Source: an uncultured Ruminococcus sp. (GTDB lineage Bacteria; Bacillota; Clostridia; Oscillospirales; Ruminococcaceae). From it: a DNA stretch of 32,818 nucleotides. Made by a program: the position numbers and the translations under genes. Under the pieces are notes generated by a model. The model saw only the letters and a program-made list of their open reading frames with translations, was not told the origin of the DNA and made no database searches. The stretch covers positions 1 through 32,818 of the forward strand of contig CABQIF010000005.1 in the NCBI GenBank assembly GCA_902464115.1, written 5' to 3'. Positions 1 to 7,689 of this stretch are shown in pieces (position 1 is the first letter of the stretch; each line of letters starts with the position of its first letter).

Positions 1-68
1 GGTTGTTCTTGCTGCATTTTGGTTCGTTGTTGCTGACGCTGCACAAATATCAGACAAAAGACTTTTAA
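1..68 (+). CDS. C-terminal end of a membrane protein (partial)
   Basis: The third forward frame is open from the window edge to a TAA at 66-68 and encodes about 21 residues, hydrophobic (LFLLHFGSLLLTL) and then basic/polar (HKYQTKDF). This resembles the last membrane segment and cytoplasmic tail of an integral membrane protein. The stop codon overlaps the Shine-Dalgarno site (TAAGGAGGGG) of the next gene, an ABC-2 permease, so the two are probably cotranscribed and this may be a sister permease of the same transporter. Too little is present to assign a family. Confidence 0.5.
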   Translation, partial: LFLLHFGSLLLTLHKYQTKDF

Positions 69-82
69 GGAGGGGTCGTTTC

Positions 83-709
83 ATGCTTGGAATTCTATGG
101 AAAGATTTAAAAGTGATGCGGATGCAAACTGCAATATTAACGAGCATTTTTCTTATGATGACAGTTGCATCTGTTTGGAACACAGGTCGTCAGGATGATA
201 TTTCGTTTTTTCTCAATTTTTCAATTTTGATGCCAATTTTTTTCACGTTGCTGCCGTGTTCCGCTTTGGCATTGGAACAGCAGGAGCAAACTAACGCTTG
301 GCTGATGACATTGCCATGTTCCAGAAAACAAATGGTGTTGGAGAAATATGTGTTGCTGCTGGTGTTTGGTTTGGGTTCAGCGGCAGTTCTTGGGATTGTC
401 ACAGCGATTTTAACAGGAAATGCGTTATCATTTGCGTTGGCAATGCGTTCCGGCATCATGGGGATTTGTTTTCAGTGCGTTTTGCTGCCGTTGTATTATA
501 AGTTAGGCTTTCAGAGAGCAAAATTTGTTTATATGCTGCTCTGTGCGTTGATTGGCGGTGTAACGGGATTTTTAAGCGGTTCTGGTTCTACATGGTTGAC
601 ATCCCTGCATCTTTCTGCAACGCTGTGGATTTGCAGTATCATTTGTCTGGTGTTGCTGCCAGTTTCTATGCGGTTTTCTGTGCAGTGGATGGCAGAGAAA
701 GAGTATTAA
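83..709 (+). CDS. ABC-2 type transporter permease subunit
   Basis: A 208-residue, very hydrophobic protein with about six predicted membrane segments. The N-terminus (MLGILWKDLKVMR) is the short amphipathic 'W-K-D' start common in small ABC-2 permeases of Firmicutes, followed by a first hairpin and a cytoplasmic loop containing EQQEQTNAWLMTLPCSR. That loop matches the family pattern in which 'E....wl.tLP.sr..iv..Ky' precedes the next membrane segment. Such permeases pair with an ABC ATPase, presumably upstream of the window, to export drugs, peptides or lipids; the substrate cannot be told. The ATG has an ideal RBS (AAGGAGGGG, 68-75). The 3' end of this gene is duplicated just downstream in decayed form. 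Confidence 0.75.
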   Translation: MLGILWKDLKVMRMQTAILTSIFLMMTVASVWNTGRQDDISFFLNFSILMPIFFTLLPCSALALEQQEQTNAWLMTLPCSRKQMVLEKYVLLLVFGLGSAAVLGIVTAILTGNALSFALAMRSGIMGICFQCVLLPLYYKLGFQRAKFVYMLLCALIGGVTGFLSGSGSTWLTSLHLSATLWICSIICLVLLPVSMRFSVQWMAEKEY

Positions 710-724
710 AAGTTAGAAGAAGTA

Positions 725-842
725 GGTTCTATTTTGTATGGTTGACATCTTTGTCGCTTTCTGTTACACTAAGGATGGCAGGATTGCAGATATTGGATTG
801 CTGCCAGTTTCCATGCAATGGATGACAGAAAAGGAGTATTAA
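725..842 (+). pseudogene. Decayed duplicate of the permease 3' end
   Basis: This stretch repeats the last ~120 nt of the preceding permease gene (about 585-707). Shared blocks include TGGTTGACATC, CTTTCTG, TTGCTGCCAGTTTC and the end GAGTATTAA. Read with one frame change, the copy ends LLPVSMQWMTEKEY-stop against LLPVSMRFSVQWMAEKEY-stop in the intact gene. It carries a single-base length change that breaks the frame and a 12-nt deletion, so it is not translated as a permease. It is best explained as the surviving tail of a second tandem permease gene that was largely deleted. Its last codons now serve as the ribosome-binding site (AAGGAG, 831-836) of the following protease gene. Confidence 0.7.
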
Positions 843-844
843 AA

Positions 845-1846
845 ATGGAACGGACGTTGAAAAAGGCAATTCGGACAGCCTCAAATGTCAATTCTCTCAT
901 GTTGTTGTTATTTTATGGTCTGATCTATGCGGCAGTGTTTGGGATTCAGTTGCTGTTTCCGCATCTTGTGTCGACAGACAGTCCTTATTACGAGGCAATT
1001 TATGAAGTAATCGTCTACTTTGTGCAGTATGTTGTCGTTGTACCCGTGCTATTATTGTTGTTTCGGGTGATTTTAGGGAGAAAAATCGGCTGGAACTTGA
1101 AAGACAGCTATCAGAAGCCACAGGCTTCCGGCGGACAGTTGTTCCGGTGGTGTCTGATTGCATTGGGGCTGGTGTATGCCACTTCAATGGCAAGTCAAAT
1201 CTTTTTCAATCTGTTTCAGATGGTCACGGATGTGGAATTACAAGCACCGTCAATTGTTGCAGAAGAAAACTGGGTCGGCTATCTGAATAATATCGTTGCA
1301 TTTGCGATCTACGCACCAATTTTTGAAGAAATGCTGTTTCGGGCAACGCTTTTCCGCAATACCGAGCGGTTCGGCAGCTGGTTTGGTGTCATTACGATTG
1401 GAATCACCTTTGGGCTGTGGCACTGCAATTATGAGCAGTTTTTCTATACTGCGGTTTTGGGCATCTGTGCCGCTTTCTTAACTGCAAAAACACGTTCTGT
1501 TTTGCCAGCGATGGCGATTCATTTCACGATGAATTTTATTGGAGCGATGCAGTCCATTGCTTATAGTGGATTGGATCTGGACAATCTGGATTTAGAAGTG
1601 ATGTTGCAGCATCCGTTGAAAATGTTGTTGTTGGCAGGTATGAATTTCTTAGTGATTGGCATTCTGATTGCCGGATGTGTGTTGTTCATTGTGGAATTGG
1701 TGAAACATCGGGAAACATTCCGGTTGGGGAATACCGTTCCACAGGTGAGCGGCGGCAAGAAAGCACTGGTTTACTGGACAGCTCCGCTGACCATTGTTTG
1801 TGTGATCGTCTTTTTGGCGATGGCAATCATCAATGCAATCGGATAA
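845..1846 (+). CDS. CPBP family intramembrane metalloprotease
   Basis: A 333-residue polytopic membrane protein with the Abi/CPBP (CAAX protease and bacteriocin-processing) signature. The EExxxR motif is IFEEMLFRATLF (E161, E162, R166), followed by a conserved histidine in FGLWHCN (H193) and the HxxxN motif in AIHFTMN (H226, N230). These residues form the glutamate/histidine active site in the membrane. Bacterial members process or give immunity to peptides, or have unknown substrates. The open frame extends upstream to 818, but those codons lie in the pseudogene remnant; the ATG at 845 has AAGGAG eight bases upstream and is preferred. The neighbouring ABC-2 permease would fit a peptide export/immunity context, but this is inference only. 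Confidence 0.85.
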   Translation: MERTLKKAIRTASNVNSLMLLLFYGLIYAAVFGIQLLFPHLVSTDSPYYEAIYEVIVYFVQYVVVVPVLLLLFRVILGRKIGWNLKDSYQKPQASGGQLFRWCLIALGLVYATSMASQIFFNLFQMVTDVELQAPSIVAEENWVGYLNNIVAFAIYAPIFEEMLFRATLFRNTERFGSWFGVITIGITFGLWHCNYEQFFYTAVLGICAAFLTAKTRSVLPAMAIHFTMNFIGAMQSIAYSGLDLDNLDLEVMLQHPLKMLLLAGMNFLVIGILIAGCVLFIVELVKHRETFRLGNTVPQVSGGKKALVYWTAPLTIVCVIVFLAMAIINAIG

Positions 1847-1856
1847 AAATAAGCGA

Positions 1857-1894
1857 AAAAATGCCCCTCCGGCGACTGGCTGGAGGAGCATTTT
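1857..1894. terminator. Bidirectional intrinsic terminator
   Basis: Inverted repeat AAAATGC-C-CCTCC with GGAGG-A-GCATTTT around a GC-containing loop, flanked by A-rich sequence upstream and T-rich sequence downstream. It lies between the convergent CPBP protease gene (ends 1846) and copA (ends 1921 on the minus strand), so it can serve both. Confidence 0.75.
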
Positions 1895-1920
1895 CTGTTT
1901 TGTGGGAAGAGAAAAAACAC

Positions 1921-4434
1921 TTATCGGATGATTTTTGTGACTTTATAGCCAGCATTTTGAATGGCGGTGCGAAGTTCTGCATCGGTTGGTGTTCCTTTGC
2001 AGTATGCCCGATTTTCTGACAGAACCACTCGCATTTCTGTAACGCCGGAAACGGATTGCAAAGCTTTCGTAACAGCTGCCACGCAGTGTTCGCACATCAT
2101 GCCTTTGATTTGAATGACGATTTCGCCATTTGCAGCAGGTGCTGTATCCGCTTTCTTGTTGGCGGATTTTCCGAATGGACGGAATCGCCGCAGCCGCAGG
2201 GCATTGCTGACAACAAAGACAGAGCTAAAGCTCATGGCTGCTGCACCAATCATCGGGTTCATTTCCCATCCGAAAATTGGATAAAATACACCAGCTGCAA
2301 TCGGAATACCAATTAAGTTGTAGATAAATGCCCAGAACAGGTTCTCCTTGATGTTGCGGATGGTTGCCCGGCTCAGCTGAATGGCTGTGACAGCATCCTG
2401 TAAATCGTTCCGCATCAAGACGATATCGGCGGAATCAATGGCGGCATCTGTTCCGGCTCCGATGGCAATTCCGACATCCGCTTGTGTCAGTGCCGGAGCA
2501 TCGTTGATCCCATCGCCAATCATGGCAGTTTTCTTGCCATCTGCCTGTAACTGCTTGACTTGCATTGCCTTGTCCTGTGGCAGAACATCTGCAATGACAT
2601 GGGTAATTCCTGCCTGCTGAGCAATGGCTTCTGCGGTCAGGCGGTTGTCACCCGTTAAAAGGATGACATCCAGCCCCATCCGCTGAAATTCTGCAACAGC
2701 AGTTCGGCTGGTCTGGCGAATCGGGTCAGCAGCGGTGAGCGTGCCGAGCAGTTTTCCATCCGCTGCGAAGTAAAGCGGCGTTTTGCCTGCTTTTGCAAAG
2801 GCTTCCTGTTTTTCCGTGCTGGGGAGGGAAATATGATTGGTTTCCATCATCTTTTGATTGCCGCCGAAACAGTACATGCCGTTACAGATACCGGAAACAC
2901 CTTGTCCGGCAGTCTGTGCAAACTGTTCTGCCGGCTGGAGCGGAATGTTCTGCTGTTTGCAGTAGGTTACAATCGCAGCAGCAAGCGGATGTTCAGACGG
3001 CTGTTCCAGTGCATAGGCAACGGATAATAACGTTTCTGCGGAAACGCTTTCTTCTGGCAGAACATCCATAACGGTTGGAACGCCCTCTGTCAGTGTTCCG
3101 GTTTTATCCAAGACAATGGCTTTCACGCTGTGAGCAGTTTCCAAACTCTCAGCAGATTTGATTAAGATGCCGTTTTTCGCACCCTGTCCCGTTCCGACCA
3201 TAATTGCAGTCGGCGTTGCAAGTCCCAAAGCACACGGGCAGGAAATAACCAGAACGGAAACCGCTGCTTTCAATGCCATGCTGAACGGGTTTCCAGTCAG
3301 CAGCCATACAATCAGGGTTACAATGGCAATGCTAATGACAATCGGAACGAAAACGCCACTGATTTTGTCTGCTAAGCGAGCAATCGGAGCTTTAGAGCTG
3401 CCAGCTTCTTCGACTAAGCGGATAATTTGCGAAAGGGTCGTGTCTGCTCCTACTTGCTCTGCTCGGTATTCAAGATAACCGGAACGGCAAGTGGTTGCAC
3501 TTAAAATGCGGTCACCAACCTGTTTTTCGACTGGTAAGCTTTCGCCCGTCAGAGCAGATTCGTCTACAGGACCCTGTCCGCTGATTACCGTTCCATCTGC
3601 CGGAATGGCAGCACCAGTTTTGACCAGAATCGTATCTCCAACTTGAATCGAAGCGGTTGGAATTTCCTGTTCCACACCGTTTCGGCGAACCAGTGCGGTT
3701 TGTGGAGTCAGCTTTACCAGCGAGGAGATCGCATCCGTGGTTTTGGCTTTGGAACGAGCCTCTAAGAACTTGCCGAGAGAAATCAATGTGAGAATCATGC
3801 CGGCAGATTCATAATAGAGCTGGTTCATATGGCTGTGGGCAGCATCCATATCCATTTGCCCCATATCGTAGGCAATGGCGAAGGTTGCATACAAGCTGTA
3901 ACAGAAGGAAACCGCAGAGCCTAACGCAATCAGGGTATCCATCGTGGGAGCACCATGGAGCATGGTTGTTGTGCCCTTGATGAAATATTTTCGGTTGAGA
4001 AAGAGAATCGGTGTTACAAGAACCAATTCAATGAGTGCAATTAGCATCATGCTGCTGTGTCCTTTGAGGACGGACGGCAGCGGAAAGATGTTGATCATAT
4101 GCCCCATACCAATATAAAATAGTGGGATCAAAAAGATAATTGACCAAATCAGCCGGTTTCGTTCCGCATGAGCGGAAACAATCGGCGTTCCACCAGCTGG
4201 AGCAGCAGCCGTTCTGGATTCGGAAAGCGGGGCTGCCCCGTAACCAGCTTTTTTGACCGCAGCAAAAATGGTTTCTGGTGTGGTTTCTGCTTCTTCAAAT
4301 TCGACTGTCATATTGTTTTGAAGCAGGTTGACTTGTACCGAATGAACACCGGGAACGGCAGCAACTGCCTTTTGCACATGAGCACTGCAGGCACTGCACG
4401 TCATTCCCGTAACGGCATAACGTTCTTTTTTCAT
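1921..4434 (-). CDS. copA: Copper-translocating P1B-type ATPase
   Basis: An 837-residue Cu(I) exporter driving copper out of the cytoplasm with ATP. In order: an N-terminal heavy-metal-associated domain with GMTCSAC (C13, C16), membrane segments, the actuator motif TGES (296-299), the intramembrane CPC copper site (399-401), the phosphorylation motif DKTGT (D443), the HP dipeptide (482-483), TGDN (594-597), GDGINDAP (640-647) and, unusually, a second HMA domain at the C-terminus with GMMCEHC (C781, C784). The open frame can be extended to a TTG at 4467, but the ATG at 4434 has GGAGG 11 nt upstream and starts directly at the HMA domain. It follows csoR by 71 nt and should be derepressed by copper. 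Confidence 0.96.
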   Translation of the reverse strand: MKKERYAVTGMTCSACSAHVQKAVAAVPGVHSVQVNLLQNNMTVEFEEAETTPETIFAAVKKAGYGAAPLSESRTAAAPAGGTPIVSAHAERNRLIWSIIFLIPLFYIGMGHMINIFPLPSVLKGHSSMMLIALIELVLVTPILFLNRKYFIKGTTTMLHGAPTMDTLIALGSAVSFCYSLYATFAIAYDMGQMDMDAAHSHMNQLYYESAGMILTLISLGKFLEARSKAKTTDAISSLVKLTPQTALVRRNGVEQEIPTASIQVGDTILVKTGAAIPADGTVISGQGPVDESALTGESLPVEKQVGDRILSATTCRSGYLEYRAEQVGADTTLSQIIRLVEEAGSSKAPIARLADKISGVFVPIVISIAIVTLIVWLLTGNPFSMALKAAVSVLVISCPCALGLATPTAIMVGTGQGAKNGILIKSAESLETAHSVKAIVLDKTGTLTEGVPTVMDVLPEESVSAETLLSVAYALEQPSEHPLAAAIVTYCKQQNIPLQPAEQFAQTAGQGVSGICNGMYCFGGNQKMMETNHISLPSTEKQEAFAKAGKTPLYFAADGKLLGTLTAADPIRQTSRTAVAEFQRMGLDVILLTGDNRLTAEAIAQQAGITHVIADVLPQDKAMQVKQLQADGKKTAMIGDGINDAPALTQADVGIAIGAGTDAAIDSADIVLMRNDLQDAVTAIQLSRATIRNIKENLFWAFIYNLIGIPIAAGVFYPIFGWEMNPMIGAAAMSFSSVFVVSNALRLRRFRPFGKSANKKADTAPAANGEIVIQIKGMMCEHCVAAVTKALQSVSGVTEMRVVLSENRAYCKGTPTDAELRTAIQNAGYKVTKIIR

Positions 4435-4505
4435 AATGGGTGAAACCTCCGTTCTGCTTGTGGACAAGCAAAGTAATCAATTACAATTCGCAGCCGGAGA
4501 ACCAA

Positions 4506-4820
4506 TTATTTCATCAGCTTTTGCAGCGTGGTAACCAGTTCTTCAATGACTTCATCGTGACCCTCTCGAATATCATCTGCCACACAGGTGCGGATATGCT
4601 GGGATAATAGTTCTCGGTTAAATGCATGCAGGGCAGCGTTGACGGCAGCGACCTGCACCAGAATATCCGGACAGTAAGCACTTTTTTCGACCATGCCACG
4701 AATGCCACGAATTTGCCCCTCGATGCGGTTCAGGCGGTGGATAAGTTTGGTGTATTCCTCTTCCGACCGTACTTTTTTCTTATGGCAACAGGGACATGTT
4801 TTTTCTTCTTGTTCTTCCAT
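4506..4820 (-). CDS. csoR: Copper-sensing transcriptional repressor CsoR
   Basis: A 104-residue all-helical repressor of the CsoR/RcnR family. The family's Cu(I) ligand triad Cys-His-Cys is visible as C50 (SAYCPDIL), H75 and C79 (QHIRTCV), in the usual spacing, after the conserved RLNRIEGQIRGI helix. Apo-CsoR binds the operator and copper binding releases it. The N-terminus carries an extra CPCCHKKK stretch (C9, C11, C12, H13), a possible additional metal site. Two start codons are possible; the ATG at 4820 is chosen because AAGGAGG (4830-4836) sits 9 nt upstream of it, whereas it directly abuts the ATG at 4829. First gene of the csoR-copA operon. Confidence 0.95.
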   Translation of the reverse strand: MEEQEEKTCPCCHKKKVRSEEEYTKLIHRLNRIEGQIRGIRGMVEKSAYCPDILVQVAAVNAALHAFNRELLSQHIRTCVADDIREGHDEVIEELVTTLQKLMK

Positions 4821-4851
4821 GAATGGCATCCTCCTTTTTTGTGATAGTCTT

Positions 4852-4880
4852 ATTATATACCCCTACGGGGTATTTGTCAA
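4852..4880 (-). promoter_or_regulatory. csoR-copA promoter with consensus boxes
   Basis: Read on the minus strand, TTGACA (4880-4875) and TATAAT (4857-4852) are separated by exactly 17 nt: a perfect sigma-A consensus. It lies about 30 nt upstream of the csoR start. The spacer is filled by the CsoR operator, so repression by promoter occlusion is expected. Confidence 0.93.
4857..4873. promoter_or_regulatory. CsoR operator (ATACCCC-TAC-GGGGTAT)
   Basis: A perfect 7-bp inverted repeat with a 3-nt centre, placed between the -35 and -10 boxes of the csoR-copA promoter. G/C tracts flanked by TA are the known hallmark of CsoR-family operators, and the neighbouring gene is a CsoR with an intact Cys-His-Cys site. 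Confidence 0.92.
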
Positions 4881-4941
4881 GAGGGAACGGAAAATTTTTG
4901 AGGGGAATCTGCCGACTTTTTTTCAAAATGCAAAAAAAGTC

Positions 4942-4970
4942 TTGTATCTGTTTCCCAATTGTGGTATACT
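4942..4970 (+). promoter_or_regulatory. Probable promoter of the HAD phosphatase gene
   Basis: TTGTAT (4942-4947), a 17-nt spacer and TATACT (4965-4970), 33 nt before the ATG at 5004. It is divergent from the copper promoter, with the CsoR operator about 70 nt upstream. Confidence 0.65.
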
Positions 4971-5003
4971 ATTTCTGTAAAAAAGAAGTGAGGTTGAAAA
5001 CAT

Positions 5004-5822
5004 ATGGTAAAATTGATTGCTGCGGATATGGATGGGACACTTTTGGATGACCAGAAACACTTGCCGAACGGCTTTCCAAAGCTGCTGGAATGTCTGGCAA
5101 AGCGTGGGGTTGCATTTGCCGTTGCAAGCGGTCGTTCTTATCCGGCATTACAAATGCTTTTCGGCAAAAAAACAGAGGAACTGCTTCTGATTTGTGACAA
5201 CGGTGCACATGTGCGGATTCCGGGGAAAGCACCTGTTTATCAGTGTATGCCATTTTCCGTGGTGCATGCGGTGTTAGACCTCTGTCAGAAATTGCCGTCT
5301 GTTGTTCCGGTTTTGTGCGGGGTGGATGGGATTTATTATCCAAAGACGGCAAAATCTCAATTTGAGCAGGAAATTACCAACTTTTATGTGCAGTTTTCTG
5401 CAATCTCTTATGCAGAATTGTATACCGTGACTGACCCGATCATCAAAATCGCCCTTTGTGCCATGGATGGTTCTTTGGAACAAGCTTACACTGCTTTGCA
5501 GGAATCATTCGGGGCAGAATACGAAGTTGTTATTTCCGGCGATGTCTGGATGGATATGATGTGCAAGCAGGTCAGCAAGGGCAATGCACTTGCCGACATT
5601 CAGTCGCTTTTGCAGGTTTCTCCAGCGGAAACAATGGCGTTCGGCGATTATCAGAATGATATTTCCATGTTTGCAAAGGCAGATTACAGCTATGCCATGG
5701 GACAAGCAAGCGATGCTGTGAAACAGTATGCACGATTTGTTGCACCACCCAATACGGAAAATGGTGTTGTACGGACAATCTGTGAAGTCTTACAAATAAC
5801 AGAGAAGGAATTTATGCAATGA
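5004..5822 (+). CDS. Cof-type HAD-IIB family hydrolase
   Basis: A 272-residue cytoplasmic haloacid-dehalogenase-fold phosphatase of the Cof subfamily. Motif I is AADMDGTLLDD (nucleophile D8 and acid/base D10). Motif IV is visible near the C-terminus as FGDYQNDISMF, in the usual G-D-x-x-N-D pattern, with the conserved K in SKGNAL before it. Members dephosphorylate sugar phosphates, FMN, PLP and similar small molecules; the substrate cannot be inferred. Its stop codon overlaps the start of the next gene (ATGA, 5819-5822), so the cytoplasmic enzyme and the secreted LRR/dockerin protein should be translationally coupled, which is an unexpected pairing. Confidence 0.92.
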   Translation: MVKLIAADMDGTLLDDQKHLPNGFPKLLECLAKRGVAFAVASGRSYPALQMLFGKKTEELLLICDNGAHVRIPGKAPVYQCMPFSVVHAVLDLCQKLPSVVPVLCGVDGIYYPKTAKSQFEQEITNFYVQFSAISYAELYTVTDPIIKIALCAMDGSLEQAYTALQESFGAEYEVVISGDVWMDMMCKQVSKGNALADIQSLLQVSPAETMAFGDYQNDISMFAKADYSYAMGQASDAVKQYARFVAPPNTENGVVRTICEVLQITEKEFMQ

Positions 5823-7135
5823 AAAAGCACCTATGGCTGCCACTGAGTATCTGTTTTTCTGTGTTGCAGTGCTTTTGCTGGAACTGGGAACTGCCAGTTT
5901 TCGCAGAAACTGCACAGACATTACAAACGGCAGATGGGATTTATTATGAAATTCTGGAGAATCAAACCATTCAAATTACTGGTTCTAAAGAATCGCTTTT
6001 AGAACTTACCATTCCCAGCGAGATTGACGGTCTGCCTGTAACCAAAATCAAGGACTATGCTTTTGTGAATCATACACGGCTGCGTTCGGTGTGCATTTCA
6101 GAATCTGTTTTGGAAATTGGAAACTATGCGTTTATGGATTGCAGTCGATTGGAGGAAATCACCGTTCCAGATACGGTGCAGGATGTCGGTTGGGGAATTT
6201 TTTCCCATACGCCATGGCTGAATGCACAGACAGAATCCTATGTCATCATCGGCAATCAAATTCTGATTGCTTATAAAGGAACATGTGAAGACGTTGTGAT
6301 TCCGGAAGGGGTTCGCATTGTTGCTGGATTTACGTTTGAAAATGATATGACGATTCAGTCTGTCCGTCTGCCGGATTCGTTGATTGCTTTGAATGCTTAT
6401 GCGTTTGCAGGCTGTCGAAACTTGCGGGAAATTCTGTTGCCGGAACAATTGCAGAAAATCGGAGCAAATGCGTTTTTTGAATGCAAACAGCTGCAAAGTA
6501 TGTTTATTCCAGATACTGTGCAGCAAATTGGGGAACAGGCATTTTATCAGTGTAATGCCCTGCAAAATGTTCGGCTGCCGGAGGGAATTCCGGAAATTAG
6601 CACCCGAATGTTTTATCACTGTGCTTCTCTGCAGGAAATTTCCATTCCCAGTTCTGTCCGGCATATTGCGGTATCAGCATTTCAAGGTTGTACATCATTG
6701 ACTGCAGTTGTATTACCAGAACAGCTGATCAGTGTTGGAACATCTGCCTTTGCAGAGTGCAGCAAGCTGCAACAAGTGGTTTTCTGCAATGCAGCCTGTA
6801 CACTGGATTATTCAGAAACGACGTTTCCAGAGCAGGCAATTTTAGTTTCTGAGCCGAATGGCAGTTTTCGCAACTATGCCGACAATTATCAGCGTTCATT
6901 TGTAGCATTGCCAGTTTTGCGTGGAGATATCAATGACAATGGAGTTGTAGAATTAGAAGATGCCGTTTTGATTTTGATTGCTTCTGCAAAAATCTGTGCG
7001 AATCAGCCGAATAACCTGAGTGACCGGCAGAAAGTGTTGTCGGATTATAATCAGGATGGAAAAATAGAAGTGATGGATGCAGTGCAAGTGCTGACGTACT
7101 GTGCAAAGATCGCAGCGGGACAAGAATTGCTGTAA
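5819..7135 (+). CDS. Secreted BspA-type leucine-rich-repeat protein with C-terminal dockerin
   Basis: A 438-residue exported protein. Residues 1-29 form a signal peptide (MKKHLWLPLS..., probable cleavage after VFA). About residues 55-340 are LRR_5/BspA-type repeats of ~23 residues with the recurring pattern 'aF..C..L..i.iP..v..Ig'. The last 70 residues (369-438) are a type I dockerin: two calcium-binding loops, DINDNGVVELED and DYNQDGKIEVMD, each followed by a helix with the A-V-x-x-L pattern. A dockerin binds a cohesin on a scaffoldin or cell-surface anchor, so the protein is expected to be attached to an extracellular complex. BspA repeats in other bacteria take part in adhesion. No catalytic domain is seen. 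There is no clear terminator before the rpsL promoter. Confidence 0.9.
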   Translation: MKKHLWLPLSICFSVLQCFCWNWELPVFAETAQTLQTADGIYYEILENQTIQITGSKESLLELTIPSEIDGLPVTKIKDYAFVNHTRLRSVCISESVLEIGNYAFMDCSRLEEITVPDTVQDVGWGIFSHTPWLNAQTESYVIIGNQILIAYKGTCEDVVIPEGVRIVAGFTFENDMTIQSVRLPDSLIALNAYAFAGCRNLREILLPEQLQKIGANAFFECKQLQSMFIPDTVQQIGEQAFYQCNALQNVRLPEGIPEISTRMFYHCASLQEISIPSSVRHIAVSAFQGCTSLTAVVLPEQLISVGTSAFAECSKLQQVVFCNAACTLDYSETTFPEQAILVSEPNGSFRNYADNYQRSFVALPVLRGDINDNGVVELEDAVLILIASAKICANQPNNLSDRQKVLSDYNQDGKIEVMDAVQVLTYCAKIAAGQELL

Positions 7136-7180
7136 ATTCGTTGGAAATGAAAAAAGTTTGTTAATTTTTGAAAAACACGC

Positions 7181-7209
7181 TTGACAAAACAACAGGGCTG
7201 TATTATAAT
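7181..7209 (+). promoter_or_regulatory. str operon promoter (perfect consensus)
   Basis: TTGACA (7181-7186), 17 nt, TATAAT (7204-7209). It is followed near the expected start of transcription by a small hairpin, TGTGGC-ATT-GCCACA (7219-7233), which would sit at the very 5' end of the mRNA and may protect it. The rpsL ATG is at 7267. Confidence 0.93.
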
Positions 7210-7266
7210 GTCTAACTGTGTGGCATTGCCACATGAGAAAAGTACAATCAGAAAAGGAGGAAACTT

Positions 7267-7689
7267 ATGCCAACGTTTAACCAGTTAGTCCGTAAGGGAA
7301 GAAAGGTTCAGGCTGTTAAGTCCACTGCACCGGCTCTGCAAAAGGGTTACAATGCAAAGAAGAAGGTAACAACTGATCAGAGTTCTCCGCAGAAGAGAGG
7401 CGTGTGCACTGCAGTTCGTACTGCTACACCGAAGAAGCCGAACTCTGCTATGCGGAAAATTGCCAGAGTTAAGCTGACCAACGGTTATGAAGTAACTTCA
7501 TACATCCCGGGTATTGGTCACAATCTGCAGGAACACAGCGTGGTTCTGATCCGTGGCGGCCGTGTTAAGGACCTGCCGGGTGTTCGTTACCACATCATCA
7601 GAGGCACTTTGGATGCTCAGGGCGTTGCAAACAGAATGCAGGCTCGTTCCAAGTATGGTGCTAAGAGACCGAAGGCTGGCAAGAAGTAA
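7267..7689 (+). CDS. rpsL: 30S ribosomal protein S12
   Basis: 140 residues of the universal S12, which lines the ribosomal decoding centre. The block TATPKKPNSAMRK and the loop RGGRVKDLPGVRYH are intact. K56 and K101 correspond to the two lysines (K43 and K88 in E. coli with Met) whose substitution causes streptomycin resistance; both are wild type. The N-terminal insert (about residues 22-41, rich in lysine) is the form found in Gram-positive bacteria, making it longer than the 124-residue E. coli protein. RBS AAAGGAGG at 7253-7260. First gene of the str operon. Confidence 0.98.
   Translation: MPTFNQLVRKGRKVQAVKSTAPALQKGYNAKKKVTTDQSSPQKRGVCTAVRTATPKKPNSAMRKIARVKLTNGYEVTSYIPGIGHNLQEHSVVLIRGGRVKDLPGVRYHIIRGTLDAQGVANRMQARSKYGAKRPKAGKK

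Noticed and set aside
4455..4470. Inverted repeat TGCTTGT-GG-ACAAGCA between csoR and copA
   Set aside because: The 7-bp arms are separated by only 2 nt, there is no T tract, and it lies within a transcribed spacer. It could be a small processing stem, but nothing else supports a function.
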